DNA of 64,000 nt from Rhodospirillaceae bacterium (GTDB lineage: Bacteria > Pseudomonadota > Alphaproteobacteria > Kiloniellales > DSM-21159): contig JAJUFM010000001.1 in assembly GCA_029265995.1 (NCBI GenBank), positions 24,440 to 88,439 of the forward strand, read 5' to 3'. Below the pieces are notes generated by a model. That model was not told the origin of the DNA. It made no database searches and saw only the letters and a program-made list of their open reading frames with translations. The translations under genes were made by a program, and so were the position numbers. Of this stretch, positions 45,203 to 55,350 are shown one piece after another (within the stretch, counting starts at the first letter, position 1; every line of letters begins with the position of its first letter).

Positions 45203-45874
45203 TCAGGGCTTTGGCCGCTCGCCGAATATGGCGGTGCCAACGCGGACGTGAGAGGCGCCGAGTTCAACGGCCGTCTCGAAGTCATTGCTCATACCCATGG
45301 ATAGAAGCGGGAGCTCATGGCGCTGAGCCAGTTGGCGCAGCAAGGCAAAGTGCGGCGCGGGCGGCTCTTCCACCGGCGGGATGCACATCAGCCCGCGCAG
45401 TGGCAGGCCCAGATCACGGCACAGCGCGACCATCGCCCCCACATCACCCGGTGCAACGCCGGCCTTCTGCGGCTCTTCCCCAGTGTTCACCTGCAAGAAG
45501 CAGCGCGGTGAGCGTCCCTGCCGCTCCATTTCTTTGGCCAGCGCGCGGGCGATCTTCTCTCGATCGACAGTCTGGATCACATCGAAGGTGGCAACGGCGT
45601 CGGCCGCCTTGTTCGACTGCAGCGGTCCTACAAGATGCAGCTCAAGATCCGGGAAACGCGCCCGCAACTCCGGAAACTTGGCCATCGCCTCCTGAACCCG
45701 ATTTTCTCCGAAGGAGCGATGACCGGCGTCCAGGGCCTCAGCGATACGTTCCGTCGGATGCGTCTTCGAGACAGCAACGAGTTCTATGTCTTTAGCATCG
45801 CGCCCGGCGTTTCGCGCCGCCTTCTCCATCCGCTCTTTCACCTGCGACAAGCGCTGCGCCACCGAGTTTGTCAT
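45203..45874 (-). CDS. YggS-family pyridoxal-phosphate homeostasis protein
   Basis: A 223-residue single-domain PLP-binding TIM barrel. The lysine is in ELVAVSKTHP, followed by FGENRVQEA, LHLVGPLQSNK, GLMCIPP and SMGMSNDFETAVELGASHVRVGTAIFG. The protein carries PLP and balances vitamin B6 pools; it has no known enzyme activity. Its place just before the leuS-lptE-holA region is usual in Rhodospirillales. Confidence 0.92.
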   Translation of the reverse strand: MTNSVAQRLSQVKERMEKAARNAGRDAKDIELVAVSKTHPTERIAEALDAGHRSFGENRVQEAMAKFPELRARFPDLELHLVGPLQSNKAADAVATFDVIQTVDREKIARALAKEMERQGRSPRCFLQVNTGEEPQKAGVAPGDVGAMVALCRDLGLPLRGLMCIPPVEEPPAPHFALLRQLAQRHELPLLSMGMSNDFETAVELGASHVRVGTAIFGERPKP

Positions 45875-46039
45875 GCTCTTCCAATCCGCATCTCATCTGA
45901 CCTTATCCTGCGGGGCATAGGCCAACCGCCGTCACCCAACGCGGCCCGCCGCCCCACTTACATTAGATAGGATAGGAATGCTGCCTTCCACTGACGGCGA
46001 GCGCGTCCCACACGCCCCCGGGATCACGCGCCGCCAAAT

Positions 46040-46657
46040 CTAGAAGGAAAGGGAAATCCCGAAAAGTCCGGTGGTCCCTTCCTTGTCGGACGCACCGCCA
46101 CTCCTGCTGTGTTCGCTGCGGGAGTGCTGCAGCGTGCCCATGGCGTCGATCCCGGGCGCCAGGGAGTAGCTCGCCCCCAACTCCAGCATGTATACGCGCT
46201 CCGGCTGAGACTGGGTGCCCTCCTGCCAATTCACCGCGAACGCGGGACCAAAGGAAAAGCTCTTGAGAGAATAGCGCACCCCTGCAGACAGCGTGTGCTG
46301 CTGGTCATAGCGAAGACCCTGCTCGCCAAAACCGTAAGCAAGGCCTCCGAGAAAGCCGCCATAGCCAAGCTGCAAGCCACCTGACAACGCCCGGCTCTTG
46401 GCGGCGGGCGTCGCATCGACCGCCACGGCACCGCTTTCACCCCCAATAGAAGCGGAAAGTTCTACGGGGCCGAGGAAGGTGCTGTAGAATTCGCGACCGT
46501 GTAGCCGCTCGCTGACGGCCTGGGCTTGGTTCCCACCCATCAGAAACCCCTGGTGAAAACCACCGAGGCCAAGCTGCAAGCCGGTTTCCTGCGCTGAGAC
46601 AGCCGATGAAGAAGCGGCGGCCAGCGCGACGCAGAAAACTCCGACGGCGAAGCGCAT
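46040..46657 (-). CDS. Small outer-membrane beta-barrel (porin-like) protein
   Basis: A 205-residue exported protein. The signal peptide ends at SAVSAQE. The mature part is a run of amphipathic strands with Gly and aromatic residues (LGLGGFHQGFLMGG, GGLQLGYGGFLGGLAYGFG, LELGASYSLAPG) and it ends in GISLSF, with a terminal Phe as barrels require. The pattern resembles the strands of alphaproteobacterial gram-negative porins, but the length is about half, so it may form 8-10 strands only. Function unknown. Confidence 0.65.
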   Translation of the reverse strand: MRFAVGVFCVALAAASSSAVSAQETGLQLGLGGFHQGFLMGGNQAQAVSERLHGREFYSTFLGPVELSASIGGESGAVAVDATPAAKSRALSGGLQLGYGGFLGGLAYGFGEQGLRYDQQHTLSAGVRYSLKSFSFGPAFAVNWQEGTQSQPERVYMLELGASYSLAPGIDAMGTLQHSRSEHSRSGGASDKEGTTGLFGISLSF

Positions 46658-46851
46658 GAAGCTGAACCTCTACAAGGCCGTTTGGTATTGTTGCACCATC
46701 GGCTGTACATCAATGCGCCGAATGGCCCTTTCCGTCAATTGGCTGATGGGCAGACCGTGCTGGGAACCGATAAGCTGTACCGGCCCTTTCGTCCCAATGA
46801 GCTTGAGCCGCCACATTCACTAGGGGCTGTGGCTGTAGGGGAAAAAAATAG

Positions 46852-47442
46852 ATGATCAAGAGCTCGCGATCTTTTGCAAGAAGTACTGTTCTCGCCCTTT
46901 GTCTTGCCTCCTGCGGCCTCTTGCTGGCGGCCTGTCAGGGCGCAACCTCTTCGCGCGGGGACTATGCTCCCGGTTATCGGGTGAGTGATCTGGCTCTGGC
47001 AGCGCGCAACAACGGCGTGCCACTTACGGTTACAGGCAATCCGTTGGGGCTCAGTGATGCGGAAGCGACCCAAGCGATCATCGAACGATTCAAAGTCCCG
47101 GGCTGGGCGCCGCAGGTCGCCTTCCGGCCTCGCAACGCTCAGGACGGCGGCTATGGAGTCGTTCTCATTTTCGATCCGGTCCTGGACGCGACGCCTCAAC
47201 AGGCTTGTGGGGTGCAGTTCGGCCGCGCCCTTCCCTATGCGCCGCAAGGCGATCGCCATCGCGTCGTAGCTGCCTTCTGCAACGGAGGACCCATGAGCAG
47301 CACGCGTGCCAGCTTCGAACCGGTGAGCGGCCCAGACGACCCTCGCTTCCAAGAACTTCTGAACCAGATCTCGCTGACACTCTTCCCGGCTTACAATCCG
47401 GAGATGCGCGATCGTGACTCCGAAATCATGATCTCACGATAA
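46852..47442 (+). CDS. Lipoprotein of unknown function
   Basis: A 196-residue lipoprotein. The leader ends at LLAAC, a standard lipobox. The mature protein contains LAARNNGVPLTVTGNPLGL, FNGxxM-free segments and two Cys (ACGVQFG, AFCNGG). I do not recognise a domain; NPLGLSDAEATQAI suggests a conserved proteobacterial family. It lies on the forward strand upstream of the DUF3576-like gene. Confidence 0.65.
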   Translation: MIKSSRSFARSTVLALCLASCGLLLAACQGATSSRGDYAPGYRVSDLALAARNNGVPLTVTGNPLGLSDAEATQAIIERFKVPGWAPQVAFRPRNAQDGGYGVVLIFDPVLDATPQQACGVQFGRALPYAPQGDRHRVVAAFCNGGPMSSTRASFEPVSGPDDPRFQELLNQISLTLFPAYNPEMRDRDSEIMISR

Positions 47443-47624
47443 GAAGCTAGGGGGCGGAAGTAACGATCCGCCGGGTGAATTTGCATTGAGCCAGATCTTG
47501 GCGTCGTCGTTCACTGCTCCTCATCCGGCGTTTGCTGTTTGAAGTCCCGGCGGATACTGGCATAGTGCCGCTCCGTCGGCTGGCGCAGGTCGGCGATCCT
47601 TCTTGGCGTGAAAATTGGTGGACT

Positions 47625-48152
47625 ATGTGGAAACGCGCGGCGAGTCTTTGCCTTCTGCTGGGTCTGGCGGCCTGCGGTCCTTCCTCTAACGAAAACGTTC
47701 GCTACGACTATCCCGACAGGATGGATCGCTTCGGACGCCCCTCTTATGAGGGTGAGCCAGGCATCTTCGGCGAAGATGGTCTGCTGCTGTTTGGCAACCG
47801 CGCGGAAACGCCTGAGGCAGGTGCGGGTGCGGGGATCGGGGTCAACGCCTATCTGTGGCGAGCCTCTCTCGACACGCTCAACTTCCTGCCACTGGCATCG
47901 GCGGATCCCTTCGGTGGCGTGATCATTACGGATTGGTACACGCCGCCTGAGACGCCGAATGAGCGATTCAAGGTCAATCTGCTGATCCTCGGCAGCGATC
48001 TACGCGCCGACGGCGTACGCGCCACCGTCTTCCGACAGGTGCGCGACGGCGGAAGCTGGGTCGACGCGCCGACTTCGGAAGCGAGCGGGCGCGAGATCGA
48101 GGATGCCATCCTGACCCGCGCGCGGCAGCTACGCATCGCCGGCCTTAACTGA
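47625..48152 (+). CDS. DUF3576-like lipoprotein
   Basis: A 175-residue lipoprotein. MWKRAASLCLLLGLAACGPS is a leader with lipobox LAAC. The mature part has GIGVNAYLWRASLDTLNFLPLASADPFGGVIITDWYTPPE and NLLILGSDLRADGVRATVFRQ, the pattern of the DUF3576 family found in alphaproteobacteria directly upstream of leuS. The ATG at 47625 is used because earlier in-frame codons would push the leader inward. Role unknown, perhaps in envelope assembly given the lptE neighbour. Confidence 0.8.
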   Translation: MWKRAASLCLLLGLAACGPSSNENVRYDYPDRMDRFGRPSYEGEPGIFGEDGLLLFGNRAETPEAGAGAGIGVNAYLWRASLDTLNFLPLASADPFGGVIITDWYTPPETPNERFKVNLLILGSDLRADGVRATVFRQVRDGGSWVDAPTSEASGREIEDAILTRARQLRIAGLN

Positions 48153-48222
48153 TCAGCAAAGGAAAGATCCCGGCGTCTGAAGTGCCGCCACGGCGCGACG
48201 CGCAGGGGCACGAGAAAGCACA

Positions 48223-50799
48223 ATGAGCCGCTATAATCCGAAAGAAACCGAAGCGAAATGGCAGAGCGCCTGGGAAGAAGAAGGCTGTTTTCAGACAGCC
48301 GACCGCCCTGGCGCAGAAGACAAGCGGCCCAAGTACTACGTCCTCGAGATGTTCCCCTACCCTTCGGGGCGCATCCATATGGGGCACGTTCGCAACTACT
48401 CGATCGGTGACGTGATTGCTCGCTACAAGCGGGCTCGTGGCTTCAACGTCATGCACCCCATGGGGTGGGATGCTTTCGGCCTGCCGGCGGAGAACGCGGC
48501 AAGCGAAAGAGGCATTCATCCGGCAAAGTGGACCTACGACAACATCGCTGCGATGCGCGCCCAGCTGCGCCTGATGGGGCTCTCCATAGACTGGTCCCGA
48601 GAGTTCGCGACCTGCGATCCCGAGTACTATGCGCACCAGCAGGAGATCTTCCTGGATTTTCTCGATGCGGGCCTGGTCTATCGAAAGGAATCCTGGGTCA
48701 ACTGGGATCCGGTAGACCAGACGGTGCTGGCCAACGAGCAGGTCATCGATGGCCGGGGATGGCGCTCCGGCGCGCTCATCGAGCGGCGTCGCCTCGCCCA
48801 ATGGTTCTTCCGCATAACCGCCTTTTCGGAAGAGCTGCTGGCGGCCCTGGATGAACTGGAGCGCTGGCCCGAGAAGGTGCGCCTTATGCAGCGGAACTGG
48901 ATCGGCCGTTCCGAAGGCGCGAAGGTTCGTTTCGAACTCGTCGGACGCGATCAGGCTATCGAGGTCTTCACCACACGTCCCGACACTCTCTTTGGGGCCT
49001 CCTTCTGCGGCCTGTCGCCCCACCACCCCCTGACCGCGGAGCTGGCCGAACAGAATCCCGAGCTCGCCGCGTTCGTCGCTGAATGCGACCGACTGGGCAC
49101 CAGCGAGGAGGCCATCGAAACGGCGGAGAAGCGCGGGTTCGACACCGGACTAAAGGTTCGCCATCCGCTCGATCCCGACTGGGAACTGCCGGTGTATGTC
49201 GCCAACTTCGTCCTGATGGAATATGGCACCGGCGCCATCTTCGGCTGTCCGGCGCATGATCAGCGCGACCTGGATTTCGCGCGCAAGTACAGCCTGCCGG
49301 TTCGCCCGGTCGTCTTGCCGCCTCAGGCCGACGCCCAGTCCTTCGCGATCGAGGACGAGGCCTACGTTGGCGAAGGAACGATCATCAACTCCAGCTTCCT
49401 GGACGGAAAGCCCGTAGAGGACGCCAAGCGCGCGGTCATCGAGCGCTTGGAGAAGCTCGAGAAAGGTGAAGGTCGGGTGCAGTTCCGACTGCGCGACTGG
49501 GGCGTCTCCCGGCAGCGCTATTGGGGCTGTCCGATCCCCATCATTCACTGTGAGAGCTGCGGCGCCGTGCCCGTTCCCCGGGATCAGCTGCCCCTGCGCC
49601 TGCCGGAAGACGTCACCTTCGACAAGGCCGGGAATCCGCTGGCGCACCATCCGACCTGGAAGCACACCAGCTGTCCGAAGTGCGGTGGCGAAGCAGTGCG
49701 CGACACCGACACCATGGACACCTTCGTGGACTCCTCCTGGTATTTCGCGCGCTTCTGCAGCCCGCGGGTGGAGGACAAGCCATTGGATCGGCAGGCCGTC
49801 GACTATTGGCTACCCGTCGACCAGTACATCGGCGGCATCGAGCACGCCATCCTGCATCTGCTCTACTCGCGCTTCTTCACTCGTGCCTTGAAGAAAACAG
49901 GGCATCTCGGCGTGGAGGAGCCCTTCGCCGGCCTCTTTACCCAGGGCATGATCGGCCACGAAACCTACCGGAGTGAAGAAGGCCACTGGCTTTCTCCCGA
50001 CGAGGTGGTTGAAACCGACGACGGCACCCTGCGCACCCACGACGGCCGACCGGTCATCCGTGGCCGCGTGGAAAAGATGAGCAAGTCGAAGCGCAATACG
50101 GTCGATCCGGAGCAAATCATCGGAACCTATGGGGCGGACACCGCCCGCTGGTTCATGCTCTCGGACAGCCCGCCAGAGCGGGAGATGGAATGGACTGACG
50201 CGGGCATCGAAGGTGCCTGGCGCTTCACTCAGCGCCTCTGGCGGCTCGTGACAGAGGCCCTCGAACATCTTCCGCCGCCGGGCAGTCCGCAGCCTGCAGA
50301 GATTACCGGTCCGGCACTGGCGCTGCGCCGGCAGACACACAAGACAATCAAGACCATCAGCGAGGACATCGAGTCCTTCCATTTCAACCGGGCAGTCGCG
50401 CGGATCTACGAGCTCACCAATGCAGCCTCCTCCTTCAAGGGGCGCGGCGAGGCCGATGTCTGGGTGCTGCGCGAGGCTTGTGAAACGCTAGCTCGGATCG
50501 TCTCGCCCATGATGCCTCATCTTGCCGAGGAGCTCTGGGACCGTCTGGGCGGTGAAGGGCTGCTTGCCCGCGCCCCCTGGCCGGAAGCAGACCCAAAGCT
50601 CGCGCAGGATGAAGTGGTCACCATTGCCGTGCAGGTAAACGGGAAGCTGCGCGCCAAGCTTGAGCAGCCCATGAACGCGGCGGAAGATGTGCTGCGCGAA
50701 GCTGCCCTGACTGATCCGACGGTGACCAAGTATCTGGAGGGGCGGACGCCGCGGAAGGTCATCGTGGTACCGAATCGGATCGTCAATGTCGTGGTCTAG
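48223..50799 (+). CDS. leuS: Leucyl-tRNA synthetase
   Basis: An 858-residue class I aminoacyl-tRNA synthetase. The HIGH motif appears as [15 protein letters not shown], an editing domain follows at about 220-415 with TTRPDTLFG, a Cys-rich insert (CESCG, CPKCGG) follows, and KMSKSKRNT is the second signature. The anticodon-binding domain and C-terminal domain complete it. The stop lies beyond the start of lptE (14-base overlap). Confidence 0.96.
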   Translation: MSRYNPKETEAKWQSAWEEEGCFQTADRPGAEDKRPKYYVLEMFPYPSGRIHMGHVRNYSIGDVIARYKRARGFNVMHPMGWDAFGLPAENAASERGIHPAKWTYDNIAAMRAQLRLMGLSIDWSREFATCDPEYYAHQQEIFLDFLDAGLVYRKESWVNWDPVDQTVLANEQVIDGRGWRSGALIERRRLAQWFFRITAFSEELLAALDELERWPEKVRLMQRNWIGRSEGAKVRFELVGRDQAIEVFTTRPDTLFGASFCGLSPHHPLTAELAEQNPELAAFVAECDRLGTSEEAIETAEKRGFDTGLKVRHPLDPDWELPVYVANFVLMEYGTGAIFGCPAHDQRDLDFARKYSLPVRPVVLPPQADAQSFAIEDEAYVGEGTIINSSFLDGKPVEDAKRAVIERLEKLEKGEGRVQFRLRDWGVSRQRYWGCPIPIIHCESCGAVPVPRDQLPLRLPEDVTFDKAGNPLAHHPTWKHTSCPKCGGEAVRDTDTMDTFVDSSWYFARFCSPRVEDKPLDRQAVDYWLPVDQYIGGIEHAILHLLYSRFFTRALKKTGHLGVEEPFAGLFTQGMIGHETYRSEEGHWLSPDEVVETDDGTLRTHDGRPVIRGRVEKMSKSKRNTVDPEQIIGTYGADTARWFMLSDSPPEREMEWTDAGIEGAWRFTQRLWRLVTEALEHLPPPGSPQPAEITGPALALRRQTHKTIKTISEDIESFHFNRAVARIYELTNAASSFKGRGEADVWVLREACETLARIVSPMMPHLAEELWDRLGGEGLLARAPWPEADPKLAQDEVVTIAVQVNGKLRAKLEQPMNAAEDVLREAALTDPTVTKYLEGRTPRKVIVVPNRIVNVVV

Positions 50800-51319
50800 G
50801 CGCCAACTGATCCTTTCAGTGACGGCGGTCGGTGGCGCCCTCGCTCTGGGCGGCTGTGTCGTGCGCCCGCTCTACAGCACGGCCAGCGATGTTACCGCAG
50901 ATACTTCCGAAGGCATGTCCGGCGTCTCCGCCATCTCGATCCGCCCGATTCCCGATCGCACCGGTCAGATGCTCCACAACGATCTGCGGGATTTGCTCAA
51001 CCCGCACGGACAGCCGGTCGAGCCCCTCTATGACCTCGAGGTCGCCTTAGACGAACGCGTGCGCGAGTCCGGTCTGCGCAGAACGGAGACGGCGACCCGC
51101 GGGACGCTGACGCTGCGGGCGGACTATATTTTGCTTTCTCGTGCAACCGGGGAGCTTGAGACCCGGGGTCGAGCCCAGTCGATCGTCGGCTTTAACCTGG
51201 TGGACAGCGGCTTCGCGAATCATGTCTCCCACCAAAGCGCTCAGGAACGCGCCATTCGGGAAGTTGCCCAGGAGATCAGGCGGCGCCTGGCGCTTTATCT
51301 TGCCGAGGCGGCCAGCTAG
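50786..51319 (+). CDS. lptE: LPS assembly lipoprotein LptE
   Basis: A 177-residue lipoprotein with leader and lipobox ALGGC followed by VVRPLYS, the usual start of LptE in alphaproteobacteria. The rest is an alpha/beta domain with [11 protein letters not shown] and [12 protein letters not shown]. It plugs the LptD outer-membrane barrel that inserts LPS. The identification relies strongly on its place between leuS and holA. Confidence 0.88.
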   Translation: MSWSRRQLILSVTAVGGALALGGCVVRPLYSTASDVTADTSEGMSGVSAISIRPIPDRTGQMLHNDLRDLLNPHGQPVEPLYDLEVALDERVRESGLRRTETATRGTLTLRADYILLSRATGELETRGRAQSIVGFNLVDSGFANHVSHQSAQERAIREVAQEIRRRLALYLAEAAS

Positions 51320-51331
51320 CCGAGCCGTGCG

Positions 51332-52360
51332 GTGGAACTCAAAAGCGCACTATTTTCGGGCCAGCTTAACCACCTCCTGCCAAAGCTGAGGTTTCTCCTC
51401 TTCTATGGACCCGACGCCGGCCTCGTCGCCGAGTTGGCGGAGCAGGCCGTCCGCGCCGTGCTGGGAGAAGACAAGGACCCTTTCAGGCTCGCCGAACTGA
51501 GCGCTCGGCAGCTCAGAGAAGATCCGGCGCTCTTGGCCGACGAGGCGGCCGCGCTCGCTTTTACCGGGGGACGAAGGGTCGTTCGCCTGCGTGAGATAGG
51601 CAATGATCTGGCCAAGCAGCTCGCCGCCTTCGTGACGAATCCGGTAGGCGAGGCGCTGGTGGTCGCGGAAGCCGGAGACCTCCCGAAACGCTCCGACCTG
51701 GTGAAAGCCATCACCAACGCCGGCGAGCATGCGGCGGTTGTAGCCTGTTATCGGGACGAGGGCGGAGGCCTTGCACGCTTTGCCGAATCAGTGCTGCGCG
51801 AAGCCAACCTGGGCATTACCCCGCAAGCCCTTTCACTCCTGGCCAGCCAGCTTGGGGGCGACCGCCAGCTAAGCCGGCGCGAGATAGAAAAGCTGATCCT
51901 TTACAAGGGCGAGGGTCGTGTGGAACTGGAGGATGTCCGCGCCTGCATCGGCGATGGCGCAGCGCTGGACCTCGATGATCTCGCGCTTGCCGTGGCCGAG
52001 GGTGACGCTGCAAATCTAGACCGCATATTGCGGCGCAGCCTGCGACAGGGCGCGAGTGCCGTGCAAATCCTCCGGCAGGTGATGCGACATTTCCAGCGCC
52101 TGCAGTTCGTGGCAGGGCACCTGGCAGAGGGCGGCTCTGCAGAAGCCGCTATGAACCGGCTGCAGCCTCGTCCCTTCTGGAAGATTGCCAAGCGCTTTGA
52201 GGGGCAGGCGCGCCGCTGGCCCCCTGCGCGCCTTTCGGCCGCCAGCGCACGCCTGCTGGAGGCGGAAGCCGCGTGTAAACGCACAGGTGCCAATGACGCG
52301 GTGCTCTGTGCTCAGGTTCTTCTTGGCATCGTCATGAGCGCGCCGAAAATACGGCGATAA
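51332..52360 (+). CDS. holA: DNA polymerase III subunit delta
   Basis: A 342-residue clamp-loader subunit. FLLFYGPDAGLVAELA at the N-terminus, LADEAAALAFTGGRRVVRLREIGN, and a C-terminal helical collar domain with ILRQVMRHFQRLQ fit HolA. It opens the sliding clamp with the tau/delta-prime complex. The GTG start at 51332 lies 12 bases after lptE. It converges with the small membrane protein gene. Confidence 0.9.
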   Translation: MELKSALFSGQLNHLLPKLRFLLFYGPDAGLVAELAEQAVRAVLGEDKDPFRLAELSARQLREDPALLADEAAALAFTGGRRVVRLREIGNDLAKQLAAFVTNPVGEALVVAEAGDLPKRSDLVKAITNAGEHAAVVACYRDEGGGLARFAESVLREANLGITPQALSLLASQLGGDRQLSRREIEKLILYKGEGRVELEDVRACIGDGAALDLDDLALAVAEGDAANLDRILRRSLRQGASAVQILRQVMRHFQRLQFVAGHLAEGGSAEAAMNRLQPRPFWKIAKRFEGQARRWPPARLSAASARLLEAEAACKRTGANDAVLCAQVLLGIVMSAPKIRR

Positions 52361-52383
52361 GCCTCAACTGGATCGCCGACTGG

Positions 52384-52557
52384 CTAACCCCGTTTCGGTG
52401 CCGAGCGTAGAGCGCGGTAGAAATCGTAGACCGCGAGAAGGACGACCAGTCCGATCACGATCCCCAGATCAAACCGCGGAACCCTTATCACCAGTACCGA
52501 CAGGAAGGCGATCAGGCAGAGGAGCGCCACAGCAGCAAGGATACGGTCCGAGGTCAT
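52384..52557 (-). CDS. Two-helix small membrane protein
   Basis: A 57-residue protein made almost entirely of two membrane segments (ILAAVALLCLIAFLSVLVI and IVIGLVVLLAVYDFY) with a short basic tail, RALRSAPKRG. It starts three bases after the amidase stop, so it is very likely translated with it. The name and role are unknown. It is too regular in hydrophobicity to be a chance frame in this GC-rich DNA, though it has no independent support. Confidence 0.6.
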   Translation of the reverse strand: MTSDRILAAVALLCLIAFLSVLVIRVPRFDLGIVIGLVVLLAVYDFYRALRSAPKRG

Positions 52558-52560
52558 GGG

Positions 52561-53919
52561 TCAGCTCCCCTCCGGAAGTGGGCCACGCAGCGTTTCTAGC
52601 ATCCAGCGGGCGGTGCGCAGCAGTCGGCCGTCGCGCCCCCGTCTTCCGACCAGCTGTACGCCGATCGGCAGATCGTCAGCGCCGACAAGCAGGGGCATGC
52701 TCAGCGCCGGCAGCCCGCAGAAGGTCCAGAGTGTACAGAAAGCGGGGCTGCCGGTGGTATCGATCGTGGGGGCCTGCCCCGACGTTCCAGGCGTGATGAG
52801 CGCATCGAAGCGCTCGAAGAGCTCCTCCAAGCCGACGTTGAGGATCTCGATCCAGTCATGCGCGATGTTGTAATCCACCGCGAGTATTCTCTGACCCTCT
52901 TCGATCATCTCTCGCAAGCGTGGGCTGAGCTGCTCCTTGTCGCGGTGATAGTAGTGGCCGTAGTGCTTTGCGAGATCGGCCAAGTGGATCGTACGGTGCA
53001 GTTCGACGGCGCGCCCGAAAACCTCCGGGAGCTCCACCTCCTCCACATCCCCCAGCTCCGCGACCAGTTCCGCGTAGCCCTCGCGCAGGTCCGCCTCCGT
53101 ATCCTCCCAATAGGGCCCCCGCACGAAGGCAAGGGCTGGCCGTACGGGCGGTTTGGATCTGGCGGTCGCAAGCAGCTGAGGGCGGGCCACCAGCCGCATG
53201 GCGGAGTCCTGCTCATCGAAGCCGGCCATAGCGTCATGCAGCAGGGCGACATCTTCGATGGTGCGGGCGAAGCCGCCTAGATTGTCCAAGGTAGGGGACT
53301 GGGTTGTGGCACCGCTGCGGGAGATCAATCCACGGCTCGGTTTGAACCCGACAACCCCACAATAGGAAGCCGGACGCACCACTGAACCGTTTGTCTGAGA
53401 CCCAAGGGCCAGTGGCGCCATGCCGGATGCCACGGCAGCGGCAGATCCGGAAGAGGAGCCGCCGGGCGTTCGCGAGGGATCGTGTGGGTTGCGTGTCTTG
53501 CTGGGCTGGTAAACCGCAAGTTCGGTGGTAACCGTCTTGCCCAGGATGACAGCGCCCGCTTCCCGCAGCCGGCTCACGACGAAAGCATCCTGGCGCGCCC
53601 GTCGCCCTGCATCCAGTGGGGTGCCGTTTTCGCAAGGCAGCCCCGCTACATCGATAATGTCCTTCACCGCAACCGGAACGCCGTGCAGCGGCCCGATGGC
53701 GTGACCGGACTGTCGATGCCGATCCAGAGCCTTTGCCTGCCGTAGAGCGTAGTCCGGATCGAGATGAGCCCAGGCCTGAACCTTCTCCTCCGTTTGCGAG
53801 ATACGCTCCAGGTAAGCTTCCGTCACCTCCACCGCGCGGGCGCTGCCCGCGGCCAGCCTCTCTGCCAGTTCACACGCTGGCAGGGCAAGCAACTCCTGAT
53901 ACTTCGCCGCTTTGCTCAC
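52561..53919 (-). CDS. Amidase (amidase-signature family)
   Basis: A 452-residue enzyme of the Ser-cisSer-Lys family. The Lys is in VAVKDIIDV, and the signature DPSRTPGGSSSGSAAAVASG holds both serines. It resembles aryl/aliphatic amidases and the GatA group, but no gatB or gatC lies nearby, so a catabolic amidase is more likely. It follows dctM after nine bases and is the only enzyme inside the TRAP operon, so its substrate may be what the transporter brings in. Confidence 0.88.
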   Translation of the reverse strand: MSKAAKYQELLALPACELAERLAAGSARAVEVTEAYLERISQTEEKVQAWAHLDPDYALRQAKALDRHRQSGHAIGPLHGVPVAVKDIIDVAGLPCENGTPLDAGRRARQDAFVVSRLREAGAVILGKTVTTELAVYQPSKTRNPHDPSRTPGGSSSGSAAAVASGMAPLALGSQTNGSVVRPASYCGVVGFKPSRGLISRSGATTQSPTLDNLGGFARTIEDVALLHDAMAGFDEQDSAMRLVARPQLLATARSKPPVRPALAFVRGPYWEDTEADLREGYAELVAELGDVEEVELPEVFGRAVELHRTIHLADLAKHYGHYYHRDKEQLSPRLREMIEEGQRILAVDYNIAHDWIEILNVGLEELFERFDALITPGTSGQAPTIDTTGSPAFCTLWTFCGLPALSMPLLVGADDLPIGVQLVGRRGRDGRLLRTARWMLETLRGPLPEGS

Positions 53920-53928
53920 AAGATACTC

Positions 53929-55350
53929 CTAGCGTCCATAGATCTGGCTCGGCAGCCAGAAGGCAAGCTGCGGGAAGCTGTAGAGCAGGAACATGCTCAA
54001 GAACACCAGGAAGAGGTAGGGAACGATGCCCTTGAAGATATCGACCAGCTGAACATGGGGCGGTGAAATGCCTTTCAGGTAGTAGGCTGACATCGCCATG
54101 GGCGGTGTCAGGAAGGAGGTTTGCAGGTTCAAGGCAATCAGGATGCCGAAGAAGAGCGGATCGATTTCGAAGTGCGCCACCAGCGGCAGGAAGATGGGCA
54201 CGAAGATGATGATGATCTCGCTCCATTCCAGCGGCCAGCCGAGCAGGAAGATGACAAGCTGGGCCAGCAGCAGGAAGGTCAGGGCCGACAGCTGCAGACT
54301 CAGGACGAAGTTGCTGATCACTTGTTCGCCGCCCAGATACGAGAAGACGGAGGCGAACGTCCAGGAGCCGACGAACAGCCAGCACACCATCGCCGAGGTC
54401 TTGACCGTCAGGTAGACGGACTCGCGCAGTCTCTCCCAGGTCAGCGCTCGGTATATGGCTGCCAGGACCAGCCCCCCCAGAGCGCCGATGGCGGCGGCCT
54501 CCGACGGCGTCGCCAGGCCGAAGAGGATCGCCCCGAGGACGGCCAGAATCAGAATGGCGAGTGGGAAGAAAGAGGTCAGGAGCATGACGATCAGCTTGCC
54601 GGTGCTGACCTCCCCAACCTCCTCTTTGCTCGGCTTTGGCGCCAGCTCCGGCTGCATCCAGGCGCGGATCAGCACATAGGCGACGTAAAGGCCTGCAAGC
54701 AGGAAGCCCGGGAACAAGGCGCCGGCATAAAGCCGCACGATCGAGACGCCCGAAGTCGCCGCATAGACGATCAGCATGATCGACGGGGGAATGAGGATGC
54801 CGAGGCAGCCGCCGGCACAGATGACCCCTGCCGCGAAACTGGTGTTGTAGCGCGCCCGCAGCATCGCCGGGAAGGCAAGCAGCCCCATTAGCGTGACCAC
54901 GGCGCCGACGATGCCCGTCGCCGTCGCGAAGAGGGCGCAGGTGATGAGCGAGGCCACCGCCATCGATCCAGGGAGATTGCGCGCGGCGATGTTCAAGGTG
55001 CCGAAGAGGCGCGCAACGATGTTCGCCCGCTCCACGATGTAGCCCATGAAGAGAAAGAGCGGCACCGCGGTGAGCACATCGTTCGCCATGACCGAGTAGG
55101 TCTGGTTGACGAAAAGATCGAATATTCGGTTGTTCAGAAAGGCGCCGATGTAGGCCTCTATCTGCTCGAAGAAGCCCGCTCCCTCTTCTATGGCGCGATC
55201 ATAGGCGCGCCACATGCGGCGGCCGTCAAAGTAGGCGTAGTACCCAAAACCGACCGCCATCCCCATCAGGGTGAAGGCAATCGGAAATCCCAACATGATG
55301 AGGAAGATGAACAGCCCCAGCATGAGGATGGCAACTTGTGGATCCGTCAT
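53929..55350 (-). CDS. TRAP transporter large permease (DctM)
   Basis: A 473-residue inner-membrane protein with about 12-13 helices and the DctM segments GCLGILIPPSIMLIVYA and FLTPPMAMSAYYLKGI. It forms the Na+-driven substrate channel. The sequence is of the larger mannitol/chloroaromatic or TakM subtype with a long loop at residues 40-80. It overlaps dctQ by four bases. Confidence 0.92.
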   Translation of the reverse strand: MTDPQVAILMLGLFIFLIMLGFPIAFTLMGMAVGFGYYAYFDGRRMWRAYDRAIEEGAGFFEQIEAYIGAFLNNRIFDLFVNQTYSVMANDVLTAVPLFLFMGYIVERANIVARLFGTLNIAARNLPGSMAVASLITCALFATATGIVGAVVTLMGLLAFPAMLRARYNTSFAAGVICAGGCLGILIPPSIMLIVYAATSGVSIVRLYAGALFPGFLLAGLYVAYVLIRAWMQPELAPKPSKEEVGEVSTGKLIVMLLTSFFPLAILILAVLGAILFGLATPSEAAAIGALGGLVLAAIYRALTWERLRESVYLTVKTSAMVCWLFVGSWTFASVFSYLGGEQVISNFVLSLQLSALTFLLLAQLVIFLLGWPLEWSEIIIIFVPIFLPLVAHFEIDPLFFGILIALNLQTSFLTPPMAMSAYYLKGISPPHVQLVDIFKGIVPYLFLVFLSMFLLYSFPQLAFWLPSQIYGR

